Assembly: GCF_042453785.1 (NCBI RefSeq) | Contig: NC_091673.1 | Coordinates: 11,875,501 to 11,939,500 of the forward strand | Reading direction: 5' to 3' | Length of the DNA stretch: 64,000 nucleotides | From: Malus domestica | Lineage: Eukaryota > Streptophyta > Magnoliopsida > Rosales > Rosaceae | Part shown: in pieces, positions 34,004 to 44,037 of the stretch | Numbering within the stretch: position 1 is the first letter of the stretch | Layout: each line of letters begins with the position of its first letter | Program-made: the position numbers and the translations under genes | Notes under the pieces: generated by a model | Told to the model about the DNA's origin: nothing | Databases searched by the model: none | Seen by the model: only the letters and a program-made list of their open reading frames with translations

Positions 34004-35078
34004 CTTCACACTATATCAAGACCCGAAGACTCGAGCATCTCAACGGTCACCACCTCGTAAACCGAGGACTATCCAATCATCATGCAGTTTTTGCAACCAA
34101 GTTATTCGCTCATTTTATTTTTCAATAAAGAATTCAAAAGTAATTTGTAATTTGGCTTTAATATATGTCTACAACAACTTATTTCTTTCTGCATTTCAAA
34201 AGAAAATTACACCCCTCAAGGGACCAACTGTGCTCTCCAAGGAGGGAGGATAAACTCAACACTCCGAATATCCAGACGTGGATGAGCTTGGCTGCCCTAG
34301 AATGACTAGGTGCATGATGGCTTGCGCCGGGATTCCTAGAAGTAGCCACAATGGTCTGTTTCAAGGCTTAGCTAGTTGAAGGATTATGGGTCTATCGGCT
34401 TAATCCGCAGGGAACCGGGCCCTAGATACGGAGGGGGCACATTATGCAGCACACCCAATGGGCGGCTGCCCTGGAAACCTAAAGCTGCTACCGAGTGCAC
34501 TAAGGTAGCCTACGGATTTCCAGAAGACTGCCTACGGCTTGCCCTTCGAGCAGTAGAACCACGCTAGACTTATGCAACCGCACATTATTGTGAAAGGTTA
34601 AACAAGTTAGCGTGCACACACGAAGATTTTATCCACTACCGACATGCTACGTAGTTGATAAGCTTCACCTCTGTCAAACGCAGAATAACTTATACCAAAT
34701 CCTAAAGTGTTGTGATACTTGCTACACGGCCTACGGAATTGGAAAAATCCAAGGTTGAATAACCAAGTGGTTACGCGGATTCGTCTGCTTCTGTAAGTAA
34801 GGCATCCGGCTGCCAACCCTATGGTTAATAACTTTGCAGAAGTTTCTACATCAACACCTACGGTTGCATAGGCTATGTGGGCCTGTCTACTTATAGAAAA
34901 GTAGCACGCCTGCCACTGGCTTATAAGGTCTAAAGGTTAAAAAAAAAAATGGGAAAAGCAAAAGAAGCGAGTTTATTAAATTTTATAGCAAAATTGATAA
35001 ACAACAAGCAAATACCAAAAGAGTTCAAGCAAAAGCAACAAAGGAAAGAAAAGGAAACCCTAAAAGCTACCTAGAAGA
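34004..35078 (+). other. Spacer between integrase and antisense gene in the Tat element
   Basis: About 1.1 kb without sense coding potential beyond short chance frames. It is less AT-rich than the host DNA and contains many TACGG-type words (CCTACGGATT, CCTACGGCTT, CCTACGGAAT, CCTACGGTTG). Its end probably holds the poly(A) region of the antisense transcript. Confidence 0.55.
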
Positions 35079-37417
35079 CTACTCTTCGGTAGTTTGGACA
35101 TCTCCCAACTGCTCGGTTGTTACACCTTCAGCAGCCTTGGTGTTCTCAGCAGCGGCATCCTCCGGACCTTTACCCTCGACTGTTCCAGCCTGGGTATCAA
35201 CTCCTCCAGCTATTTCACCGATAGAAGACTCAAAGGTAAAATCGAGCAAGTCTTCTGGGGAAATAGAGAAGGTCTCGAAGTCTTTACCGGAAAACTCAAA
35301 GTCAGACGGCCGCCCATAGAGATGATCTACATAGCCCAGCTTGTAGAAATCAGATTGGTTCTGAATAAGCGAAGCCTCGAAACCATTTTTCTCACTCTTC
35401 AACTGCTCATTCTCCTCAAACAGGCAAGCACGAACTCGCTGCAACTCCTCAATTTCTTTCTTAAGATTGTCGTTGGTCTTCAAAACACCTTGAAGTTCCG
35501 ACACTTGAGGCTCAAGCCTGTCAGCAACCTCTTTGAAGTGGATCGCTTGGTTGTAAGTAGTAATCAATTCTTCATCCTTTGCATAAGCAGCGGAGCGAAG
35601 TTCAGATATGGAGTGTTCAAGATCTCGAATCTGAGGTATGTAACGCTCGATTTCCTTCTCTGCACTTTCATTCTTTGTTTGGACCGCATCAAACCTAGTC
35701 TTCAAATCCATGATCTCCTGGTGAGCGGCCTCAAGCTGCTGAGAAGTGGGGTCAGAAGTATGAGATTCCTTCAAAGCAGCAAGCTCAGATTCCAATTTTT
35801 TGATTTTTTCAACCGAGGAATAAGCTTCGGCAGCCATAGTTCTTGCCATCTCTTTAGCAGCCTTGGTGTCCTCTTGGTCAAGGAACATAGACTCGGCTGC
35901 CAGAATTGTTGTTTTCTGCATCATGGCTAGCAGAGCAGTCTTCCTATACTCGGGTGTATGCTTTGCAAAAAGACTCGGACCAACAATCTCTTTGACGCCA
36001 TCAACAAACTGGGCGCATACATCCATGTCTTCAAGAAGATCTGGTTTCAAAAGAGCACAAATCTTAGCAGCCTCTTCAGAAACGGCCTTGGCGGATTCTT
36101 CAAGCCTGCCTGAGCGAGCAGCTTCATTCTTATCAGCAGACGAGATGGTTGCAGCAGCGGAAGAAGCAGTATTCGGCGCCACTTTAGCAGACAGGGGCAC
36201 CTTATCACTCTTCATAGTAGCAAGTCTCTTCAAGGGTAAGTCAGGTTTAGTCCCGGACGGACGTTTTGGCACAAACTTCGGTACCAAAGGCACGAAAGAA
36301 CTTTTACGCTGAGCAATTTTTTCAGCAATCGAGCTAGCAGCCTTCGAAGCAATAGGCGTTACTGGCACAAATGTAGCAGTTCGTTCTTTCTCGCCCTTAG
36401 AGGAAGTCAGGTCAATCACAATCTTGGGAGCAGCCGGAGAATCCCCACGAGCAGTCTTCATTTTCTTCTCAGCAGGTATCTCTTGAGCAGGCGGGGAATG
36501 TTTCTTTTTCCCACCTTCATTGGTAGTAGGCTCCACCACAGTGATAGGACGAGCCATCGCGTCTGCCTTGATCCGTTTTATTTCTTCTTCTGGGGGTAGT
36601 CCACCTTTTTCCCTACGAAGAGGACTAAGCAGCCAACGCCACTCACGATACTCGGAAGGAATACCCAGAGCGACATGCACTTTTTTCATATCTGGAGAAA
36701 CCCTAGGAGTTGAGCCAAATTCCGAATCTACAAAAAAAAAGAAAAAAAAAAACAGAAGACAATCAGAAAATTGAAGAATGATTTGGCACTAAAGCAAAGC
36801 AGCCGAAAAGACTAAGCAGTCTGCTTACCAGATATGAAGACCGTTGATACACGCAGCTCGGGAGAAGAATCAGATTCCCATTCTCCACTTATCTCCAAAG
36901 TCTCTTTGGCCCAATCATGATCTCCTTTACTCGAATTATCAAAAAGCTTATGACGGATTCGCAGTTGTCCAACTCCATCAATACGACCTATGTCAAAGAA
37001 ATACCAAAATTCGTTAGTGGTTAGTCCCAAGTCAAAGAATTGGTTCAAATTGTGGAACCCCACCATCACTCGGACCGCATTCGGGGAACATTGGGCAGGC
37101 GCACATTTCATAGAGCAAAGCACTTCTTGGAAGAAACGCGGTATAGGGAAAGTAAACCCTAACACAAAATAGTAAGGATGGAACTTGATAGTTCTCCGAG
37201 TTCCACTGCATGGTTCTCGGCTGCTACCATCTTTAACTCGTCTCACACGCACTCCCGACGGAATGGCATGCCAATACGTTTCAAGAAAATCTCTAAACAA
37301 ATTGTCGGAGCTAATCTTGATGTGAGCAGCTTTGAAGTAGCCAATCTTGCTCAAAGACCCGCCTTGACGGTACAGCGGGGGCACACCATCATCATTCTTA
37401 CGGCTCGAGGAAGACAT
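35079..37417 (-). CDS. Antisense two-exon gene of the Tat element, 745 aa, coiled coil
   Basis: On the minus strand, exon 1 runs 37417-36829 (MSSSSRKNDDGVPPLYRQGG...) and exon 2 runs 36727-35079. A 101-bp intron with donor CTG/GTAAGC and acceptor TTTTTTTGTAG separates them. The join is in frame (STVFIS-D-SEFGSTPR) and gives 2238 bp. Residues ~1-200 resemble the plant 'putative gypsy-type transposon' domain seen in Tat and Retand antisense ORFs (HPYYFVLGFTFPIPRFFQEV). Residues ~220-490 are Ala/Ser/Lys-rich. Residues ~510-680 form a long heptad-repeat coiled coil (KIKKLESELAALKES). The tail is acidic. A pyrimidine tract and TTTTGTAG just before the ATG suggest a further 5' UTR intron. Function is unknown. 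Confidence 0.75.
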
Positions 37418-37459
37418 GCTTGAAAATTCTACAAAAGTACAAGGAAGATTTGTTAGAGA

Positions 37460-37465
<6 letters not shown>

Positions 37466-37494
<29 letters not shown>
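37466..37494. repeat. Poly(A) run in the Tat element 3' region
   Basis: A run of 29 A on the + strand. On the minus strand it is a poly-T run just upstream of the antisense gene's start, where it could serve as the polypyrimidine tract of a leader intron or as a nucleosome-excluding promoter element. Confidence 0.8.
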
Positions 37495-37496
<2 letters not shown>

Positions 37497-38033
37497 ATTA
37501 GGCTTAAAGCCGCAGGACCAGCAAACCTGCCAGGCCCCACGGCCTGGCTTGCTTCAACGCCCAGCAAGAAAAAAATATATATATTTTCATGGCATTACCA
37601 TGCCATGGTTCACCAGATCAACCTATAACAAGTCTCTGATTCCCATCAGGCCAAGAATCAAGATCCAAAGATTCCAGAAAATCAAGAAGACAAGAAAAAT
37701 AATTTTTTCTTACTTGGAAGCAACGAAGAGCGATCCTTTACACGGGCAAGACGTAGAAGATTGCTAGAGGAGGGGGAACAAATATCCTCTAAGCTCTCTT
37801 TTTCTCTTGTAAGGATGAATAAGTTTCACTCTAAAAGTTGATTTAACAATCCACTTAAGGTGGACTTAAATAAGCTTTGGGGAAATTTATTTCCTTTTCC
37901 TAGAAGGATTTAATTTCCTATTGAAAGAAAGAATCAACAACAAAATAGGAAACAGTTCAGAATTTCCTAAAGCAAGAAAATCTCTACACCTATTGCCCTT
38001 TTCTGCAAACAGCTCAACAGGTGTGGGGGCATT

Positions 38034-38957
38034 TGTGGAGCCAAAAATATTCACTAGGCGACACGTGGATTTGTGAACGAAAGAGGACAAAAATACCCTT
38101 GAGGTATATCGGGATTCCTACGCGCAAGTAGTGGGTAATCATCCTCAACCAATTCAAAAATGCTCCAGAAGAGGTAACTAATTCCAAATTATCTTATTTT
38201 AGGTAATTATTTCCAAAACTTAATTTCCCTAATATATTATTTAGTTAATTAATTATCTAAATAATATATTCTTCCCATATCTCCTAAAATCATCCCTTAA
38301 TTACCAATTTGAAACATCCACTCAAACCTAAAAAATGGGATAGGGCCGGCTACCCCATTCAAAGTCTATTCCATCACCTTTTTTTCTACCTTTTCCACCT
38401 TTCCTTCCCTTTTAAATTAGCCAATCAATACCATAAATAATAAAATATCTCCTTTCATATTTAATTAGCCAATTAATTGGCTAATTAAACCTAAAATTAA
38501 ACCTAAAAATCCCATAGTAACCGGCCACATTCCCTCCCATCTTTTCCCTACCTTTTTTTTTATTTTCCTCCACTTTATTACTCAAATAAAGCTAATCATT
38601 TAAGACCCCATTCATTTCTATTTTATTAGCCAATAAAGGGGCTAATAAAAAACCACAAATTGACTAAGAAAAGGGAAGGGTGTGGCCGGCCCTTCCTTGG
38701 TGAAAAATGGGGAAGCCTAATCCTATAAATGGGCTCCTATTCTCACCAAAAATTCATTCCAAACCTCTTGCAAAAATTCCAAAACACTCTAAACACTATT
38801 TCTCTCTAAATTTCTAACTTTGGCATCGGAGGTTCTTCGGCCAAAGCCCCCCCCATTCATCGTGGGCGCGTGAGGCTTTTGGCCTTAACCTAAGGTGCTA
38901 GTTGTTTTGTAGGTGCAAAATCGTCCAAGATCGAAGAGGAGAAAATTTGCATCCACA
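38034..38957 (+). repeat. 3' LTR of the Tat-lineage Gypsy element
   Basis: It matches the 5' LTR over 924 bp except for A to G at 38731, the base just after TATAAAT. A polypurine-like AGGTGTGGGGGCATT precedes it and target duplication ATTTC follows at 38958-38962. Its TATA box at 38724 points toward the gene whose ATG is at 39029. Confidence 0.95.
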
Positions 38958-39028
38958 ATTTCGATTTAGCTCCAACTGTAGCTATATTTCTCTACCGAGA
39001 TAGTTGCTGTAGTTTGCAAGCTTCTGTC

Positions 39029-40096
39029 ATGGCATTAACGATGACCCAACTCTCAGTTTTAGCTGCAGCTTTCATCTGCATTTCTCTTTTCTGCTGCAGA
39101 ACAGGTCTATATGTGACATAGAAACCTAATATTGGTTCCTACTTCTTATTCTTAATTTTCTAATAAAATATTAAGCGGAACTTTTTTTGGTGCATAAATT
39201 TTTGCAGGGATGGCAGATGAATATACACCCGAAAGAGGTGATGAACCAGAAAAGGGCACTGGCACTGAACACCAGGATCCAACTCAAATTGTTGCCAAAG
39301 CCTTGCTGTGTTTCAATGACAAATATGTAAGTCACACCATCATTCAGTTGAAAGCACATACCATATTCAAATTTGATTAGTCCGTCTATGGAGCTAACGT
39401 TCTGTCAATATTCTATCCATAATGTGTTAGGTACCATTGTTGCTCACAAAATATACAAACACGTTATAGATCCACTTTTGACAATACTCATGCACGCCGT
39501 TACTTCATAGGATGTTCATTTCTGAATGTTTACGTACATGTGAGACATTAGGAAAATAAGTTCACTAGGAATAAAATATTCATTTGTGGATGTAAACACA
39601 ATTGTAATGGAAATATATGTAATGGTTTGGAGAAAATTTCAGGTATACAGCAGCTGTGAAGAGTCTTACAGATTGAATGAGAGTGGAGATCTGAAGGTGC
39701 CTGCAGAAAAAACTGATGAATACTGCAATGGTCCTTGCATGACGGAGACACAGCTTGTGCTCGATTGTATTGATAACATCATGACCAATTTCCTGTTTTA
39801 CAACAAGGCCACGATTCAAGACATTCGAGACACGATTCATGCCGGATGTGGCCACGGCAAAGAAAGAGGTAACCCTTTGATTTAATTTGTACCTAGTCAT
39901 GGTAGTGTGAAGAGATTATATTTTGTTTTGGTCAGCTGTTATTTGTATAATCTGTCATTAAATTGCATTTTTTCCAGGTAAATTCGACGTGGCTGAACAC
40001 ATCATCAGAGCTGAAGGAAGCAATGCGTACAAGGCTGCAAACCAGATTCTGATTGGGATTGTGCTGATGATTGTGGGGAATGGATTACTGTTCTAA
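39029..40096 (+). CDS. Small secreted Cys-rich protein with C-terminal hydrophobic tail (DUF7731-like), 4 exons, 179 aa
   Basis: Exons are 39029-39104, 39208-39326, 39643-39868 and 39978-40096, joining in frame with GT-AG borders. The protein has an N-terminal signal peptide (LSVLAAAFICISLFCC) and six later cysteines (ALLC, YSSC, YCNGPC, VLDC, HAGC). It ends in a hydrophobic segment (ILIGIVLMIVGNGLLF) that looks like a GPI-anchor signal or a C-terminal membrane anchor. The CNGPC...TETQLVLDCIDNI pattern recalls a plant-specific family listed as DUF7731; the name is from memory and the function is unknown. The Tat element's target duplication ends 66 bp before the ATG, so the native promoter now lies 12.4 kb upstream at about 26540 and transcription may depend on the LTR. 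Confidence 0.85.
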
Positions 40097-40184
40097 ATTC
40101 TAATATGTATGATGCCATAAAATTAATTCCCATAGCCATGTATATATGCAAAAGTATAATATATAGTGGTAACGTTCAGACTAT

Positions 40185-40240
40185 AGTAACAACAACAACA
40201 AAATCTTTTTCCACTAAGTGGGGTCGGTGTCATTCAGACT
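40185..40240 (-). mobile_element. 3' tail fragment of an RTE-type LINE
   Basis: AACAACAACAACAAAATC followed by TTTTTCCACTAAGTGGGGTC matches the very common plant RTE LINE 3' terminus, seen here from the complementary strand as a (TTG)n tail. Only the last ~55 bp is recognisable. Confidence 0.5.
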
Positions 40241-40544
40241 GTAGTAGTAAAACAAAAACGGAAGATAATCAATATATAATTACTGCTGTAAAAATGTGTT
40301 TTCAGAATGAATATAAGATTTTAAGACACTTATAGCTAAAGTAATTAAGAACGTTTATTCATGTATTTGAGATTATGTGTTGTTTCTATCCCTAGTTCTT
40401 TTATCGTTTGGCCAGAGACAAAAGAAGGGCGAACGACTATAAGATTAAACTTTGATTTGAAGGCTCCAGTTTGAAAAATGATGACCAAGTACAAAGACGA
40501 CACAGTGCACACCATACAAGCATGACAATAGTTCCGCATATAAA

Positions 40545-40684
40545 GTAGTTTCGCTTAACTTTAAGTTGTAACGATAATGACAAAATAAATAGTAAAGTGA
40601 ATAGTATTAAAATTGACTTTTTAGTGTAAAAATGTGGTTTTTCGTTAAAGTGAACAGTACCGGGAGCTTTTCGTTAAAGTTTCC
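40545..40684. mobile_element. MITE, family B copy 2
   Basis: AGTTTCGCTTAACTTTAAGT...TAAAGTGAATAGTATTAAAA...TTTTCGTTAAAGTGAACAGT followed by ACCGGGAGCTTTTCGTTAAAGTTTCC. It is the inverted orientation of the copy in the beta-xylosidase intron (9426-9562), with the same ordered blocks. Ends are approximate. Confidence 0.6.
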
Positions 40685-42126
40685 TTAGCTCACATATGGG
40701 AAGTATATGCAGTTTGATGCGGGACAATAAATATTATAATGAGTCTATGTAAATTTCAGTTTTAGTAACCATGTCATATTTGATCAGACATTGATGACAC
40801 AATGATGACATAATGATCATACATTTATGATATAATGATGACATTTAAAAACTGATCATTTTTTCAACCAAATCTTAAAAATTGATCATTCCAGCTAATT
40901 GCCCATTTTTCATCTTGTTATATTTGCCCACCTATTATACTCGTGTCTTTTTTAGGCATAGTAGCATTTTTTTTTTGTTTCGAGCAAGAGATTTGTAGCT
41001 TAAATGGTTAAAAATGTTTACCTTTACACTGAAGTCTGAAAGTCATGTGTTTAAATCACCATCTGCTAGTATTTCTTGTACCAACAAAAGAGAAAAATCC
41101 GTCTCATATTTTGTATCATGTTACAAAATAAGCGAATCAATGACACTACAAATGTGAGGATCATAAAGTTATTGTGTCCAATAGCCGAATAAGGTGGACT
41201 ACCTAATTACTTACAAAGAAGTGTGACCCTTGCGGGGGTTGTACATGTTGTGATTTATGGGTCAAGTTAAAGTGTTGGATACAAATTTGGAAGTGATGAT
41301 CGGTCGGACAAAAGCATAGAAGAAGCATTTGAAGAGTTCTGACATTAGGGCGATCGATCGGAGGTGGCGGTCGATCGATCAAAGACGGGAAGAGAAATCC
41401 TCTCACATTTCCTTTTTAGTTTTTTTTGGTCCTATATGCGCTGGGTTTTAGATCTCTTGGTTGGATTCTTTGCTTCGTGAAGAAGTTTCGATAATTTACT
41501 CATTTGATGAGAATAAGAATTTGATTTCCTTGCCTATTAGGACTTGGATTTCCTTTCAATTAGGATTAAGATTCTCATTGTAACTTAAGTTCTATGCATT
41601 ATATACAGGACCTTAGGGTTTGGTTTATTTTGTGTGTCATCACCATTGGTTTAAAGATTTTACTCTCTTTTGGTTTTGGAACGGAGGTCACCGTTTGGAG
41701 TGATGAGTGTGTGGCAAATTCATGGCTCCTTCGTTTGACATTGGTGAGAGTTAATTTGTGAGTTTGAGAGTTAGAGAACAATTTGGGAGATCTCTCTGTT
41801 TGCTTTGGATTCTCTGCTCATTTGGTTTATGATTTGTAATTTATGGGATTTGAATTGTGAGAGTTAAACACTCATTTGTAAACTTTGTTTGTTTAATAAA
41901 AGATCTTGCCCTCATTCGCTCGTTTGAATCTTCATTTTTACCTACAACGTTGATATTTAATATTTTTATTAGAATCATTTTCCGCTTACGTATAAAAGTA
42001 CAATAGTACAAACATGAGATCAAGCGCTACCTAAATGCTCATTATTTTATGAGTCGGTCAAACAATCTACCTGATATGATTGTGGAACACAAAAATTATC
42101 ATAAACGAGGGTATAATTCTTTGTAG
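40685..42126. other. Intergenic, distal AMSH1-like upstream region
   Basis: No gene recognised. It contains a GATCGATC-rich inverted pair near 41350-41385 (GCGATCGATCGG...GGTCGATCGATC). About 41500-41900 has a texture that could be an old LTR (CATTATATACAGGACCTTAGGG, then AATAAAAGATCTTG), but no borders were found. Before the Athila insertion this DNA lay directly upstream of the AMSH1-like gene. Confidence 0.45.
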
Positions 42127-42131
42127 GTTAC

Positions 42132-43504
42132 TGATCACTCATATATTTCATGCATTTATACCATCCATTTCTAAAGTCTTTGTGATGTTTTTGTGTTAAA
42201 ATTGTAGCATTTTACCTTACCTTGTGTTAATGTGCAGTTAATTTTGTTTTAGGATCAAAGAAATAAAAAAAAAGAAAATAAAAGAAATAGAATACAGAAA
42301 GAAGTGGAGGACACACTGGCATAAAGAAAACAAGAAGGGAGTGCAGCACTGACAGAATAAAAGAATGAGGAGTGGGAGAGCACGGCATGAATAAACAAAG
42401 GGAAAAGTGGGTTGATGGGGGAGACACTGAAAAGAAAAGAAATAAAAAGAAACGGAGAGACAGAGAGATAAGGGAGATAAGAAAAAAAAAAGGAATAAAA
42501 GACTAAGAAGGAAATATAAGAGGAAGAGAGACTGACGCGACAGGGCGGACGACGCAGAGAAGACGGAAGCAGAGGCGCAGCAGAAGCAAAAGAAGTCAGG
42601 AGCAGAAGAGGAACCAAAAACGGGTGTTTTATTTCTTGTTATTTTTTTATGGATAATTTCTTATGTATGAACATAATTATGTGTAACTAATTTTATTATG
42701 CTAGAGTAAGGCCATGAGCCGCAACATGAATACGTAGATTTATTTTCAATTGCTTAAGTATTGTTACATGCTTGCTTTGATATTTTCAATCACCGAATTA
42801 AACTATCTATGTACCTTGATGCTTGATCACCATTAGGATGCTTAGAAAAGTTATCGGATGCAATTTTGAACGAATGTCACGTTAAAATTGGTTGTGCTTC
42901 TTGTGATTGAGGATTGTATTCTCCTAAGGTAAATATCATGCTCTTAGGGATTATATGGTTTAACAAAAGGATTTTCACCAAGATTAATGAATCACTCATG
43001 TTTATATTTAATCCAAATGTCATGGATAAGTTGCATGTAGTGGTATGCGTTTTAGCTTGAATGTCACAAGTAAAACATACACAAGGAAAATCCAACCTTC
43101 AAAGCATATGTGTTTTCAATTATTTAAGCAATTGGAATAGCTACGTAGGAGTGTTGTTGGTAAAGGTTGAACTCTAGCATATTGTCAATCTATTTTTCTT
43201 CAATCATTTATTTTATCTTGAATTTCCTTATTTGCTTGTTTTGTTTAAGTTGAATCATTATTCCTATAAATCAATTCCTATTTTAGATATTTGTTTAATT
43301 CACATTCAGTAATATTTAGTTTCGTCAAATTAGTGTAATTCTTAGAGTTAAATAAGTTAATTACACAAAAACTCGTAAATTGTTTATATCAGTCCCTGAG
43401 GAGATCGACCTTGCTTGAGCCATTCTATACTACAAACACTTGTTCTCTTGCAAGAATTTTCTATGGTTTAACCCCTTGTTTTCCAAGTGGTAAAATCGTT
43501 ATCA
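42132..43504 (+). repeat. 5' LTR of the Athila-like element
   Basis: Begins TGATCACTCATATATTTC and ends AAATCGTTATCA, with TGAT...ATCA inverted ends. It is preceded by GTTAC and followed by AGAAAT and then the primer site. Differences from the 3' LTR are at 42687, 43335 and 43392, plus a substitution and a one-base indel near 43472-43475. Confidence 0.92.
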
Positions 43505-43510
43505 AGAAAT

Positions 43511-43527
43511 TGGCGCCGTTGCCAGGG
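43511..43527 (+). other. Primer binding site of the Athila-like element
   Basis: TGGCGCCGTTGCCAGGG, 6 bp after the 5' LTR. This is the usual primer-site wording in plant Athila-type Gypsy elements (commonly attributed to tRNA-Asp). Confidence 0.8.
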
Positions 43528-44037
43528 ACTGTGCCAACAGTTCCCGAGTTTTTGTGTTTATTTTTCTTATACTTATGTTTATGTCTTATTTTTATTAATC
43601 ATTAAAAAAAATTAATTTAAAAAAAAAAAATTATTTAAAGAATCCTTCTTGATTAACTTTGGTACCGTAATAATGTTGTATATTTGCGTTAGAAATCTGT
43701 TTATGTATCCCTTTCACAAATTTCTGTTTTAAATCACATATTATTAAAAAAAAAATTTATTATATTAAAGTTATAAAAAAAAAAAAAACAGCTATTAATT
43801 TAGTGAGTTTTGATCTTTTATTAAGTGTAGTGGATGTGTGGTGTGAGATTTTTGTTTTCGTTTAATTAACTAGTGGTTGCCAATTTGCATAATTTGTGTT
43901 TTTAATTCATCTAGGTTTACTTACTTTCTTTTTCTTTTTGTTTTTGTTGTTTAGTTAGTTTCTGTTAAGTTTTATTTTATTTTACTTTTATTTTTTATTG
44001 TGGCTTAATATTTCTATTGTTTGTTCAGGTGTAGTAT
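43528..44037 (+). other. Athila 5' leader
   Basis: A T- and A-rich untranslated leader of about 510 bp without coding potential. It separates the primer site from the gag start and includes several poly-A runs near 43615-43790. Confidence 0.6.

Larger units (their letters stand above)
26544..38957 (+). mobile_element. Young Ty3/Gypsy retrotransposon of the Tat lineage with antisense gene
   Basis: The element is 12,414 bp, flanked by a perfect 5-bp target duplication ATTTC (26539-26543 and 38958-38962). It has 924-bp LTRs that differ at a single base (27241 versus 38731). Order: LTR, primer site, gag-protease-RT-RNase H-second RNase H-integrase in one frame, a ~1 kb spacer, an antisense two-exon gene, polypurine tract, LTR. 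The tandem RNase H domains and the antisense ORF between integrase and the 3' LTR are typical of the Tat clade. Three in-frame stops interrupt the coding region. The near-identical LTRs place the insertion in the recent past. It split the promoter of the downstream small secreted-protein gene. Confidence 0.93.

Noticed and set aside
41340..41390. GATCGATC inverted pair as a regulatory palindrome
   Set aside because: Short, self-complementary words give this by chance, and no gene start lies nearby.
42255..42617. Minus-strand 120-codon frame in the Athila LTR, present again at 50192-50554
   Set aside because: It is purine-rich LTR sequence translating to Phe/Ser/Leu-rich low complexity; it occurs twice only because LTRs are duplicated.
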